The position numbers and the translations under genes were made by a program. The notes beneath the pieces are model-generated. The model was not told the origin of the DNA and searched no databases. It was given only the letters and a program-made list of their open reading frames with translations. A stretch of DNA of 12,106 nucleotides. Origin: Rodentolepis nana. Its lineage: Eukaryota > Platyhelminthes > Cestoda > Cyclophyllidea > Hymenolepididae. This document shows positions 1-7,134 of the stretch, piece by piece (the first letter of the stretch is position 1; each line of letters begins with the position of its first letter). Location: NCBI GenBank assembly GCA_900617975.1, contig UZAE01014785.1:1-12106 (forward strand), given 5' to 3'.

Positions 1-1075
1 TAGAATTAACTTCTCTTTCCATACTATGTCATATGCCGATTTGAAATCGACGAAAACAGCCATAAGGGTATTTCCGGCATCAAGGGCATCTTTGATGTAT
101 TGGGAGAAAGTGGGTACTTGTTGTTTCGTTGATCTTTGTGGCCTAAAACCTGCTTGTTCACTCCTAAGAATATTGTTGGTCTCAAGGAAACAGGTCAGCC
201 TCCTGTCAACCTTTCTTTCCATAAGTTTAGCCAGCACGCTTGTGAGGGAGATAGGCTATAGATGTCAAAGTTGCTAGGTTCTTTGCCCTTTTGTAATACT
301 GGTATTACTATGGCAACTTTCCATTGGTTAGGTACGAGACTGGTCTCCCAGATTTTGTTGAAGAGCGTCAACATGGTTTCTTTGGCTTTTGGTCCCATTT
401 TAATTAGAAATTCTGGAAGAATACCGTCTTCGCCAGGAGACTTTTTGCACTTGAACTGTTTTATCGCAGCACTAAGTTTGCAAGGTCTGAATGGTTCAGT
501 AAGAACATTATTTGGTGTTGCGATGTCTTCCTTAATTTCGCCAAACTGTCTTACTTGTATCTTTAAATCTCTTGAAGATTTTCTGACAAAAGGGTTTTTC
601 TTTTGCTTGTGGGAATAGAATCTCGCAAAGCAGTTAGCTATTTCGGAGTCGGTGGTAAGCAGTTTGTTTTTTAAACGTATTAGTTCTTTCTTGGGTCTTT
701 CCCTGTTGTTTTGGAGGTTACCTAGGAAATTGAAAGTGCGTTGGCTATCACTTTGATAGTTGATATTTGAGATGAACTTGTCGAAGGAAGTCCGTTTAGC
801 TTGTGAGATGGCTTGCCTTAGGACAGCTGATTGTCGTCTCCAGCCTTGTACGTCTTCCGTTCTTCCAATCTGATCAGCAGTGTTGCGAAGGGTGTCCCGC
901 TTTCTTTTCAGTTCCTCAAGGTGTTTTGACCAAAGCACTCGATAGTGTTTAGTCTTGCCTCGGGGAATAGTTTTCTTTGCACATCTAATCATGATATTCG
1001 TAATATCATTGCAAAGTTTGTCAGGATGTTGGTTGAAGTTGAGGGGACTTGTTTGAGGTTCATTATCTAAAAGGT
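1..1075 (-). pseudogene. Reverse transcriptase N-terminal half of jockey-type ORF2 (frameshifted)
   Basis: The frame picks up near 1075 (DNEPQTSPLNF), passes an internal Met at 992 (MIRCAKKTIPRGK), then a Lys/Arg-rich region (HLEELKRKRD), and enters the reverse transcriptase fold. KKSPGEDGILPEF and WKVAIVIPVLQKGKEPSNFD are motifs 0-1. At about 255/256 one base is missing: the expected Y-R-P-I-S-L reads tat-ag-cct, so the frame changes and the original frame stops at 195. In the new frame the protein resumes as PISLTSVLAKLMERKVDRRL, then EQAGFRPQRST (motif 2a) and AVFVDFKSAYD (motif A, with the first catalytic Asp), and reaches the window edge. Motif B and the YxDD motif would lie beyond position 1. 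Plus-strand open frames at 26-277 and 262-618 are antisense shadows of this gene. Confidence 0.88.
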
Positions 1076-1795
1076 TTGTTTGCCGCAGATGGTAATACTA
1101 GCAATGACTGGTTTGTGACCAGAACCAGGATCGACAATTATTTTGTGGCGTGTATGTTCGCTGATGTCGCTTGAAGCCAAGAGTAAGTCAGGAGTTGCTC
1201 TGGTTCTCTTGCAGTGCAAATATGTAGCCGGATCCTCATTGCTGTAAATAAGTTCCAGAGGGTTGCTGTTTAGCATGATTTCAATTTCCTTTTCAGCTAT
1301 GTTTGTATCCTTGTAGCCCCATCTGGTGGAATGGGCGTTGAAGTCTCCTGATACTACAGTTTCGTGTGAGATGTTCAGAATGTCAAAGTTGGGACAATTC
1401 TGGGGTGGATTATAGACTGCATATATCTTGAAGTGGTTTTGACATTTCCAAACATTTAATCTGATTATTTCACATTTGTCTTGTGTCGAGCCTATGCTCT
1501 TGATTAGATCGTAGTGTGAGGTGAGGCCTTCTTTTACTTCAGTTAGAATTTCACTTGCAACTTGCCGGTATTTAGGTAGATGGTACAGAGTGTAACCTGG
1601 GAATTGGTAGTACTTCGGTTTGTCATCCGAAATGTTAGCTTCCATAATTGTGAAAATGTCTAAATCATAGGTTTGTAGGATTTTCTGGACTTAGATCTTC
1701 TTGTCCGGTGACATCCCTCCAGCATTCCACTGGAAGATCTGAAGACGTTGTAATTCGCCCTGACGAGAGCGATTTCTCCTATAGACTTTTTCAAG
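1067..1795 (-). pseudogene. Endonuclease domain of jockey-type ORF2 (disabled)
   Basis: This is the N-terminal endonuclease that nicks target DNA to prime reverse transcription. The frame opens near 1795 and reads QWNAGG at about 1733-1716, the usual first endonuclease motif of jockey-like elements. It hits an in-frame TAA at 1691-1693, then continues as DIFTIMEAN (metal-binding Glu motif) and 192 codons from the ATG at 1645. Later landmarks are the Tyr-containing YAVYNPPQN block, SGDFNAHSTRWG (catalytic Asp/Asn pair), TPDLLL, and DPGSGHKPVIASI, which holds the terminal SGH histidine motif. All expected catalytic blocks are visible, so decay is recent enough to leave the domain readable. It ends at a TAG (1067-1069) just where linker sequence appears to be missing. 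The ATG at 1645 is internal to the domain and not a true start. Confidence 0.88.
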
Positions 1796-2034
1796 CTAAT
1801 CATAATAAATCGAAGTCAAATCAAATGCCGAGTGATAGACTTTTTTGCTGTACGAAGATACGTTGTCCAGGGTGCACCACGTGGAGGTAAGTCTATCGCA
1901 CATCCCATGGTTGTTAACATCGAGTTCTGAAACAACAGCCGACAAGTTGACTTTAAATTGTAAAGAAGTTTGGGGCAGATAACATTGTATTCGACAATTC
2001 CAAGGAGTAAGCTCTACACGCTTAAACCAATGAT
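1796..2034. other. Non-coding flank of the LINE
   Basis: No gene is supported here. The stretch is A+T-rich with a small repeated motif (1872-1902) described separately. I see no poly-A or obvious target-site duplication; the 3' end of the LINE, which would carry the matching duplication, is outside the window. Confidence 0.5.
1872..1902 (+). repeat. Short dispersed repeat, copy 1
   Basis: The block starting GTGCACCACGTGGAGG and ending TCTATCGCACAT is repeated in direct orientation at 2454-2482, with about 26 of 30 matching positions and a 2-base indel. Only these two copies are seen in the window. It is too short to classify; it may be an edge of a longer interspersed repeat. Confidence 0.4.
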
Positions 2035-2228
2035 TTATCTCTCCCAGAATCTCCCATAAAAGGATTCAATCCGAAAATATTCAAAGGCACTTAACTGTTC
2101 CCAGATGTTAAATACGTTAACTTGACAAGAAATATGCTTTAAAATATTAGTTGCCTTTGAAATAGAAACAACAAAGAAGAGAAGATTTATTACGAAGGAG
2201 CTTGCATATAGAAGTACTTTATTAACCA

Positions 2229-2291
2229 AAGCTTGTTGAGGTGGGTCATGTAAGGTGGGATGCCACAAACTGGAACCTTCTAAATTGAATT
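2229..2291 (-). pseudogene. Degenerate copy of the exon ending in PPQQA (paralogue of 4611-4781)
   Basis: On the minus strand this segment reads EGSSLWHPTLHDPPQQALV. The exon candidate at 4611-4781 reads ELMAPPAFHYPPQQADQE near its end. The two share the H-x-PPQQA core and similar spacing, and the DNA matches over about 50 bases (gaagg...cag...tggca...ccacc...cctcaaca.gct), at about 70% by eye. The match fades on both sides, and the donor that follows QADQE in the other copy is absent here. I infer an old duplicated exon, no longer functional. The longer open frame around it (down to 2035) has no other recognisable feature. Confidence 0.3.
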
Positions 2292-2453
2292 GAAATCTAC
2301 GCCACTTCCTACTTGTGTAACATTTATTAGCTTCGCAGAGGCGGGACAGAGCAGTGATTCAAAGAAGCAAATGGAGGCAGACACAACGGTAGAGAAAGAG
2401 GAAAGGTCATGGTAGTTTGAAATCAGAAGTCGAATGAGTAAACATTGCTCAGT

Positions 2454-2482
2454 GTGCACCAAGTGGAAGAGTCTATCGCGCA
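2454..2482 (+). repeat. Short dispersed repeat, copy 2
   Basis: Second copy of the block at 1872-1902, same orientation, about 580 bp downstream. The shared part includes GTGCACC and TCTATCGC. Flanking sequence does not obviously match, so this is not a simple tandem duplication. Confidence 0.4.
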
Positions 2483-2491
2483 CCACACTTG

Positions 2492-2655
2492 GATAATATC
2501 TTGCAATACATTTGCTAACCGATATCTCTATACTTCACTTCTACTCCTGGGCTGGAATAGCAAATAAAAATATCCATAAACAGCAGACGTTCATGCTGGT
2601 TCACTCAGTAACATTTCCCATTCGTGTTCCCGCTTTTTACCCAAATCCCACCTCA
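2492..2655. other. Non-coding stretch, nothing recognised
   Basis: A+T-rich sequence with short chance open frames on both strands, leading into a C homopolymer. No splice-bounded open segment or repeat copy was found. Confidence 0.4.
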
Positions 2656-2669
2656 CCCCCCCCCCCCCC
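2656..2669 (+). repeat. Poly-C tract
   Basis: A run of 14 C inside a wider C-rich stretch (2648-2674). Such homopolymers are length-variable and prone to sequencing error. Confidence 0.9.
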
Positions 2670-2682
2670 TCCAATCCAAAAC

Positions 2683-2748
2683 TCAATTAGCACAAAGCTT
2701 AGATAGTCTTCGGCGTTGCTTTCCCAATTGCAATGCATCTAACACAAA
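2683..2748 (-). CDS. Possible small terminal exon, unidentified protein
   Basis: On the minus strand a strong acceptor-like site (actggttcttgcag) is followed at once by an open frame of 21 codons, FVLDALQLGKQRRRLSKLCAN, ending at TGA 2683-2685. The peptide is amphipathic with a basic cluster (KQRRR), the kind of C-terminal helix found on many proteins. The open frame continues upstream to about 2925 (LLSFLMDKVLFTDV...), so it could be one longer exon instead. I do not recognise the family. It lies downstream of the exon candidates at 4611-5363 on the same strand, but nothing links them directly, and no clear poly-A signal follows closely. Confidence 0.22.
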   Translation of the reverse strand, partial: FVLDALQLGKQRRRLSKLCAN

Positions 2749-2949
2749 CTGCAAGAACCAGTTGCCATAGATCGGATCACTGTTTGTACTTTTAATGCCT
2801 ATAAACGATATTCTTAAATAGAGCCATTTCGACTCAGACACTGTTCTATCTGTTACATCAGTGAAAAGCACCTTATCCATAAGAAATGAGAGTAAGTGAT
2901 GACTATCAGTAGATTCGTGTTGCAAAGACCAACTGAGCCCAATGCTAAT

Positions 2950-3300
2950 GCAGGGTTCGCGGTGTCGATTCTCGTTGCTGTACTCTCATCGATGTTTTCA
3001 CCCAACTTCAGTGGCTACTTCACCAAACCACTGTTTCATCGTTACCTATTCTCACCTCCTAGGATACAACAACCGAATCCATCTCTCCCTCACCCCTTCC
3101 CATCCCCCATATCTTGAAGTAGCCAGTCTCGTTGTGTGACTGAACTTCTGCTCCTCATCTTACACTCACATTCATCACTCCGAGTTTTGATGGAAATCAT
3201 CTTATCTGTTTGCTAAATGTATTTGTGGATTTTTAATTTCCCTGAAGAGATCGGGAATGAAGTTGAGTAAATCACTACTCAAATTACAAATGAGTCCTCA
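2950..3300. other. C/T-rich non-coding stretch
   Basis: Two overlapping plus-strand open frames here (2896-3117 and 2942-3139) are made of low-complexity Ser/Pro/His-rich sequence caused by CT-rich base composition. No motif or splice pattern supports a gene. Confidence 0.4.
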
Positions 3301-3303
3301 CCA

Positions 3304-3334
3304 ACCCCCCCCCCCNCCCCCAACCCCCCCCCCC
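3304..3334 (+). repeat. Poly-C tract containing an N
   Basis: Two C runs are separated by an N at 3316 and by AA at 3322-3323. The N sits inside the homopolymer and probably reflects an unresolved length, so the true tract length is unknown. Confidence 0.9.
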
Positions 3335-3344
3335 GCCACCTCCT

Positions 3345-3950
3345 TCCTTTCAGTTGGAACGTACTCTGCTGTACTCTTTTAAATTGAATACTTACTTCTA
3401 TGAACTTTCAAAATTAATTCTGCTATATACCGTTGCTTTGAAGTTGTGAAAAAAAAACAAATTGACACTTCGAGAAACTTTTCGCTAATTTGTGTTGCAA
3501 CTAGATAGTATTGATTAATGGTGACACTGCTTTAATCGATTATCTGAAATTCTGATCGAGTATTTAGGCAAACGAGAACAAATATCGTCTCTCGGTCCGT
3601 GAATTACCTATCCACTTAATTGCACAATTGCACCAGGGCACGAGACATCCTTGTTCATGTAGTTACGCTCAATTAGGCAACTAGAAAATTCCATTTTATC
3701 CATAAGCTTTCAACTTCCAGATTTCTGAAATGCTGAAGCCTAGTACTGGACATCAACATAGTCTCACTCAATGACCAATTAGATGCACAAGTGCTAATTT
3801 ATATACCACCTTCTTCCTCTCATTTTTTAATAGCTGCTTCTTCATGTTGACCCTTCAAATGATTCGTGCTCCTATGAGGAGTATCACACTCCAATTGTGT
3901 TCGTCTCCCACTGTCTCTTCACCCCTAGTAATGCTACAATACAGATTGTG
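3345..3950. other. A+T-rich non-coding stretch, nothing recognised
   Basis: Stops are frequent in all frames. I found no repeat copy, RNA gene or splice-bounded open segment. The minus-strand open frame at 3855-4082 overlaps a dispersed repeat fragment and has no recognisable domain. Confidence 0.4.
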
Positions 3951-3953
3951 TGG

Positions 3954-3990
3954 ATTGAACTGAGTCGTGAGTAGTAACATTGCCAATAGG
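3954..3990 (+). repeat. Dispersed repeat fragment related to 7316-7354
   Basis: The sequence TTGAACTGAGTCGTGAGTAG and the following taacatt..gccaat resemble 7316-7354 (ttgaactgag, then agtagtaatgttag, then ggcaat), with a 4-base indel. The 7316 copy also has an inverted partner at 9672-9710, so this makes a third member of the family. Similarity is confined to about 37 bases. Confidence 0.4.
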
Positions 3991-4480
3991 AAAGAGTAGT
4001 AAGTCATTTTCGCCAACAAGGAGGAAGAGAGATTCCACTCTGCTTCTCTCACACACATGTAACTTTGTATCCTCTTCCACAAATAGTAGAATGCATTCTA
4101 ATATACAACACGGACCAATTCACATAAGCCAGTCACGAAACAAAATAACGCTAGCGTTAAATCAGATTGCGGCGAGGTGAAGTGAACGGTACTCACTGCC
4201 CATCGTTCAACCTTGGAGTGCTTTACTCGAAAAATAAGCACTATGTCAGCTTACGATCTCTTAGTTAGGAAGGGAATTGACGACTTGGGGGGTTGTTTCG
4301 GTTTCAATTTAAATTCATGGGGCATTGAGTACTATGGAGATCTCACACAGCGCACCCTCAACAGTTGCTTATTCCTCCCATATTGTTTGTAGGCCAACTA
4401 GGAGAGGTGGTTGAAAATGCCGGTCTGTATTGGCGCTGACGTCAAGTTTCAATTATGAAGAAATATTTTAATCAGCCGAA
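3991..4480. other. Non-coding stretch with one weak exon candidate
   Basis: On the minus strand a good acceptor-like site (ccacctctcctag, about 4404-4392) precedes a short open segment, LAYKQYGRNKQLLR, in phase 0. The only donor-like site after it (agg|gtgcgc) is poor. It would lie downstream of the exon at 4611-4781 and match its phase, so it could be the next exon, but the support is thin. Nothing else is recognised. Confidence 0.2.
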
Positions 4481-4610
4481 GTGATTCAAACATTAACATT
4501 TAGATACTTCCGGAAATTGTCCAAAGTGATATGAGCATTTCGTTATTCCTTAGTCTAATGAAATGTTTAATCCATATCAAAACACTGTCTGAAGCTGGAC
4601 TAGATGTTAC

Positions 4611-4781
4611 CTCTTGATCAGCCTGTTGAGGAGGATAATGGAAGGCAGGTGGTGCCATCAACTCTGCAATCCTTCCAATTGCACATACAACTTCGATTCT
4701 AGCGAAGGGACTAGTGCAATGCGTGCACAGTAGTGTTGCGATCATGCTTCTTAAGAAACCCAACAAGGTATCTTGGCTGCA
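4611..4781 (-). CDS. Candidate internal exon, unidentified helical (ARM/HEAT-like?) protein
   Basis: On the minus strand a pyrimidine-rich acceptor (tttccttcaag) leads into 57 open codons: CSQDTLLGFLRSMIATLL, then CTHCTSPFARIEVVCAIGRI, then AELMAPPAFHYPPQQADQE. They end at a donor-like gag|gtaaca. The exon is 171 nt and phase 0 at both ends, matching the 99-nt exon at 5265-5363 across a 483-nt intron. The peptide alternates hydrophobic and polar residues as in stacked-helix repeats (RIEVVCAIGRIAEL resembles an ARM/HEAT helix), but I cannot name a family. An alternative acceptor (gtgcag, exon from 4776) would not match the upstream phase. A degenerate paralogue of its end lies at 2229-2291. 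Confidence 0.42.
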
Positions 4782-4994
4782 CTTGAAGGAAACTCACCAG
4801 CTTCACCCCACGCGTATTGGATTATCGATTATTCAATTTCCACACTCAAATCAAGGCAGTCAACTGAGAAGGTGGATTTAGGTAATAAAAGAGAGAAATT
4901 TTCGCATAGGAAAAGATGGAACTGCATCTTGAAATGGGCATTTCATTCACTTACTTGTTCGTGTGATTGAAGTTGGATTCTCTGTCCCTGGATT

Positions 4995-5070
4995 CTCCGA
5001 TCACCCCCACCCCCACCCCCTCTTGGGTGTTAATCAGATGTCCCCTCTCCCACCACCCACCCACCCACCA
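4995..5070 (+). repeat. C-rich low-complexity tract
   Basis: Two blocks of C runs interrupted by A or T: (CCCCCA)n at about 5004-5020 and (CCCA)n at about 5053-5070. The tract falls inside the proposed intron between the exons at 5265-5363 and 4611-4781. Confidence 0.8.
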
Positions 5071-5264
5071 TCATTGATATCTGACTTTGTAAATTGCTAG
5101 CCAAACCTCGTAGAACGTTACTATTTCTCTTTAAAATGGCAACGAATATACACCGGCACTAAATCATCAGTCTTCTCTCTTCTTCCTATGGAGGTGTTAC
5201 ACCTACGGTGGGGCATCCTAACCCGCCATAGGGAATAACTGTCAGAGTGACAATAATAATTCAC

Positions 5265-5363
5265 CTGCATCCAAGTGTCAACTCGAGTACTCGCTGCTTC
5301 ATTCCACTTCGAACTACAATAGAGGGCCACCAACAAGGTAAATAGGTGAATATGCGAGCTTTT
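5265..5363 (-). CDS. Candidate internal exon upstream of 4611-4781, same gene
   Basis: On the minus strand a strong acceptor (cctcttcattacag) is followed by exactly 33 open codons, KSSHIHLFTLLVALYC then SSKWNEAASTRVDTWMQ, and a donor-like cag|gtgaat. The exon is 99 nt, phase 0 at both ends, so splicing to 4611-4781 keeps the frame and gives ...DTWMQ-CSQDTLLGFL. The good splice sites at both ends, with an open frame over the whole length, make chance less likely than for the other short frames here. The first half is strongly hydrophobic, fitting a buried helix or a membrane segment. I do not recognise the protein. The Met at 5336 in the longer open frame is not needed as a start. Confidence 0.42.
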
Positions 5364-5471
5364 CTGTAATGAAGAGGCCTCACATTGAATCTCCTCTACC
5401 AGTCCACAATTTGAACAATATCTTCTATCAGCAAATCTAAGAATTCAAATTATAAGTGGAAATAAGAAGCG

Positions 5472-5888
5472 TCATGGCCACACTCTGGTCCCACTTAACA
5501 ACACATGACCAGAAAAATCACTCTCCTCAACTCGCCCCCTTAACTTCCACTTTGTGCTACCCATTTGAGAATTACGTGAACATATCGGATAACTATTGCC
5601 GATAGTCGACACAATTAGGACAGTCACACAGGCAGCACAAAACACATCGACTCGAAGTGGATAAAATGGGAGATGTTGACCGATTTGATCATCTTCATCT
5701 AAATATCCTGGACTTGAGAACGTCTTGAGGTCCGTCATTCTGGCAAATGTAATGCTAAAAGCCCTGCACTCCAGAAATCCATTCCACTCTGTTTTGCATA
5801 GAGAAGAATNGAGTAATCGCGCGAGAATACATTCCATCGAGTCAACTTCCAATGCTAAATCTCCAACATCTGCCAACTCGGCCTGCAA
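5472..5888 (-). CDS. Exon-bearing segment, left copy (paralogue of 10772-11155)
   Basis: The minus strand is open across the N at 5810. After an acceptor-like tttgcag the frame reads AELADVGDLALEVDSMECIL; after the N it reads SLCKTEWNGFLECRAFSITF, then SSPGYLDEDDQIGQHLPFYP, FCAACVTVLIVSTIGN and SKW-like STKWK. The inverted copy at 10772-11155 keeps several of these at protein level (SLCTTEWNGFLE, VLIVSIISN, SKW), which supports real coding ancestry. In that copy the first frame meets TAA, and comparison suggests the N hides about 14 bases including the same TAA. The continuity across N is therefore doubtful; AELADVG... and SLCKTEW... may be separate exons or the locus may be dead. No exact 3' donor is clear. 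Protein family unknown. Confidence 0.35.
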   Translation of the reverse strand: MQAELADVGDLALEVDSMECILARLLXSSLCKTEWNGFLECRAFSITFARMTDLKTFSSPGYLDEDDQIGQHLPFYPLRVDVFCAACVTVLIVSTIGNSYPICSRNSQMGSTKWKLRGRVEESDFSGHVLLSGTRVWP

Positions 5889-6145
5889 ACCAAATGCTCA
5901 TTGCAATAACCATGGACACTTCCAGTAGTCTCGACTGCCACATTTTCTCCTCATATTCCAAGCATCACCTAAGAGAGGAAGATTTGCTCATTAGTCCTTT
6001 CGAGAAATTATCTCATTAATTGTGTCAAGTGATACTAACCCACCGATCACTGGCAGACTCCAGGCAAGATGAACAAACCTCAAGCAACTTAGTCACTTCA
6101 AGGACAGAATTGTGTTCACCAATGTGACGAATTCGAACAATTTGG
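5540..6145 (-). repeat. Left arm of outer inverted repeat
   Basis: This segment matches 10509-11150 in inverted orientation. From about 5768 to 6145 the identity is very high: I count 7 substitutions plus the N over roughly 365 bases. From 5768 down to about 5540 the match drops to roughly 65% but is still traceable, including at protein level. Homology ends abruptly at the exon edge near 6145 (caaattgttcg against caacttgttcg). Confidence 0.8.
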
Positions 6146-6160
6146 AAAATACTTAATTTC
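6045..6160 (-). CDS. Candidate exon, left copy (paralogue of 10500-10614)
   Basis: On the minus strand the frame IFQIVRIRHIGEHNSVLEV continues as TKLLEVCSSCLESASDR and ends near a donor-like cg|gtgggt. The inverted copy has the same peptide and a stronger donor, cg|gtaggt. All residues from VRIRHIG to SASDR are unchanged between copies, but the copies are nearly identical DNA, so this alone does not prove selection. Splicing at cg|gt would put the following AELADVG segment out of frame. An earlier donor-like site, ctt-gag|gtttgt, would join LEVTKLLE in frame to AELADVGDL and give a continuous helical stretch. The upstream acceptor is unclear (attaag before tattttcc). Family unknown. Confidence 0.3.
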
Positions 6161-6355
6161 AAACATTTTTAAATTGCTTTCAACATTGACTGATTTAATA
6201 ATAATTTATTATACAGTATTTGTCAAAGAAAAAGACACCAATATTGTATGTGGTATAAATTGGACGATGTGAATTATGAAGTGAAAAATGAATTCAAGTG
6301 AATGTGAGGCAATAAGCAAAATATCGATGTAATTTGGAACTATTGTGATGATGTC
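6161..6355. other. A+T-rich spacer
   Basis: Non-coding by appearance, between the outer inverted-repeat arm and the 261-bp tandem repeat. The minus-strand open frame at 6209-6406 is mostly low-complexity hydrophobic sequence from A+T-rich DNA. Confidence 0.4.
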
Positions 6356-6616
6356 ACAGACGAACGTACACGTTGGGAAGCAAACATCCACAGAAACTGG
6401 CGTCATGTTTGATTCAACTTCCGAGGTGAGTCTGGGTGTACGTCAATGGCCAGCAAATGATTGGTCACATCTGTTCAGACTACCTGCTAATAGCTATTGA
6501 GCAAACTGCTCAAACCCATTAATGTCTCCTCCAAATTCCCCACCTAAAATTCCACCTGAACACAATTTATCTATGCAACATAAGGACTTCCTCTGATTTA
6601 GCACCTCACAAAATGT
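6356..6616. repeat. 261-bp tandem repeat, copy 1
   Basis: First of two full copies. Copies 1 and 2 differ at about 6 of 261 positions. Each contains the plus-strand 66-bp open segment, a small perfect hairpin (TTGAGCA-AAC-TGCTCAA, at 6497-6513 here) and the minus-strand segment TFCEVLNQRKSLCCIDKLC. Confidence 0.95.
6360..6425 (+). CDS. Possible 66-bp mini-exon, copy 1
   Basis: An acceptor-like cacag is followed by 22 open codons (TNVHVGKQTSTETG, ending FDSTSE) and a perfect consensus donor, gag|gtgagt. The length is a multiple of three, so it could be included or skipped without changing frame. The tandem duplication carries it along as 6621-6686. The upstream pyrimidine tract is poor, and the opposite strand of the repeat has a competing exon candidate, so the coding strand is uncertain. 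Protein not recognised. Confidence 0.28.
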
Positions 6617-6877
6617 ACAGACGAACGCACACGTTGGGAAGCAAACATTCACAGAAACTGGCGTTATGTTTGATTCAACTTCCGAGGTGAGTCTGGGTGC
6701 ACGTCAATGGCCAGCAAATGATTGGTCACATCTGTTCAGACTACCTGCTAATAGCCATTGAGCAAACTGCTCAAACCCATTAATGTCTCCTCCAAATTCC
6801 CCACCTAAAATTCCACTTGAACACAATTTATCTATGCAACATAAGGACTTCCTCTGATTTAGCACCTCACAAAATGT
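6617..6877. repeat. 261-bp tandem repeat, copy 2
   Basis: Second full copy, exact same length as copy 1. Its private changes (for example agcc for agct, and ccacttg for ccacctg) are not shared by copy 1 or by the partial copy 3. Confidence 0.95.
6621..6686 (+). CDS. Possible 66-bp mini-exon, copy 2
   Basis: Duplicate of 6360-6425 with the same open frame and donor (gag|gtgagt). Three substitutions change Val to Ala and Ser to Phe and leave a third codon synonymous. Two of three being replacements gives no sign of protein-level constraint since the duplication. Confidence 0.25.
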
Positions 6878-7010
6878 CTGCTAATAGCTATTGAGCAAAC
6901 TGCTCAAACCCATTAATGTCTCCTCCAAATTCCCCACCTAAAATTCCACCTGAACACAATTTATCTATGCAACATAAGGACTTCCTCTGATTTAGCACCT
7001 CACAAAATGT
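6878..7010. repeat. 261-bp tandem repeat, partial copy 3 (133 bp)
   Basis: It begins inside the unit at CTGCTAATAGC and runs to the unit end CACAAAATGT. At positions where copies 1 and 2 differ it agrees with copy 1. Confidence 0.95.
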
Positions 7011-7063
7011 CCACCCATCCACTCGTTGATACGTGTTTTCCCAGAAGAAATATTTATCAAGCA
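6886..7063 (-). CDS. Possible exon, unidentified protein
   Basis: On the minus strand a good acceptor (actattttcag) leads into LDKYFFWENTYQRVDGW, then TFCEVLNQRKSLCCIDKLCS, GGILGGEFGGDINGFEQFAQ and a TAG. Donor-like sites inside (ttcag|gtggaa, ttttag|gtgggg) would end the exon before the stop. The aromatic, Cys- and Trp-rich first half does not look like random A+T-rich translation, but I know no matching family. The tandem repeat boundary cuts this segment at TGG-ACA: copies 1 and 2 repeat only the part from TFCEV onward. Confidence 0.28.
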
Positions 7064-7134
7064 CTGAAAATAGTTGCAAATAATTTCAACACGCAATGAA
7101 GTCTAAAGACTACAAAGTGCAAATTATAATTTCC

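Larger units (their letters stand above)
1..1795 (-). mobile_element. Jockey-clade non-LTR retrotransposon (LINE), decayed, 3' half beyond window
   Basis: The minus strand carries, in order, an apurinic/apyrimidinic-type endonuclease and the N-terminal half of a reverse transcriptase, the ORF2 layout of jockey-type elements that move by target-primed reverse transcription. The element runs off the left edge just after reverse transcriptase motif A, so the catalytic YxDD motif, the C-terminus and the 3' tail are not in view. The 5' limit is uncertain: the endonuclease frame opens after a TAG at 1796-1798, and I recognise no ORF1 (gag-like) upstream, so the copy may be 5' truncated. Lesions are a TAA at 1691-1693, a frame change with apparent loss of linker sequence near 1066-1075, and a one-base deletion near 255/256. 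It cannot make an intact protein. The family call rests on remembered motif patterns of the jockey clade; assignment to a named family would need a database search. Confidence 0.9.

Noticed and set aside
262..618. 118-codon plus-strand open frame
   Set aside because: It is antisense to the reverse transcriptase pseudogene, whose motifs are clear on the minus strand.
3855..4082. 75-codon minus-strand frame with a hydrophobic segment (possible signal or membrane peptide)
   Set aside because: Part of it is a dispersed repeat fragment (3954-3990) whose other copies do not keep this frame.
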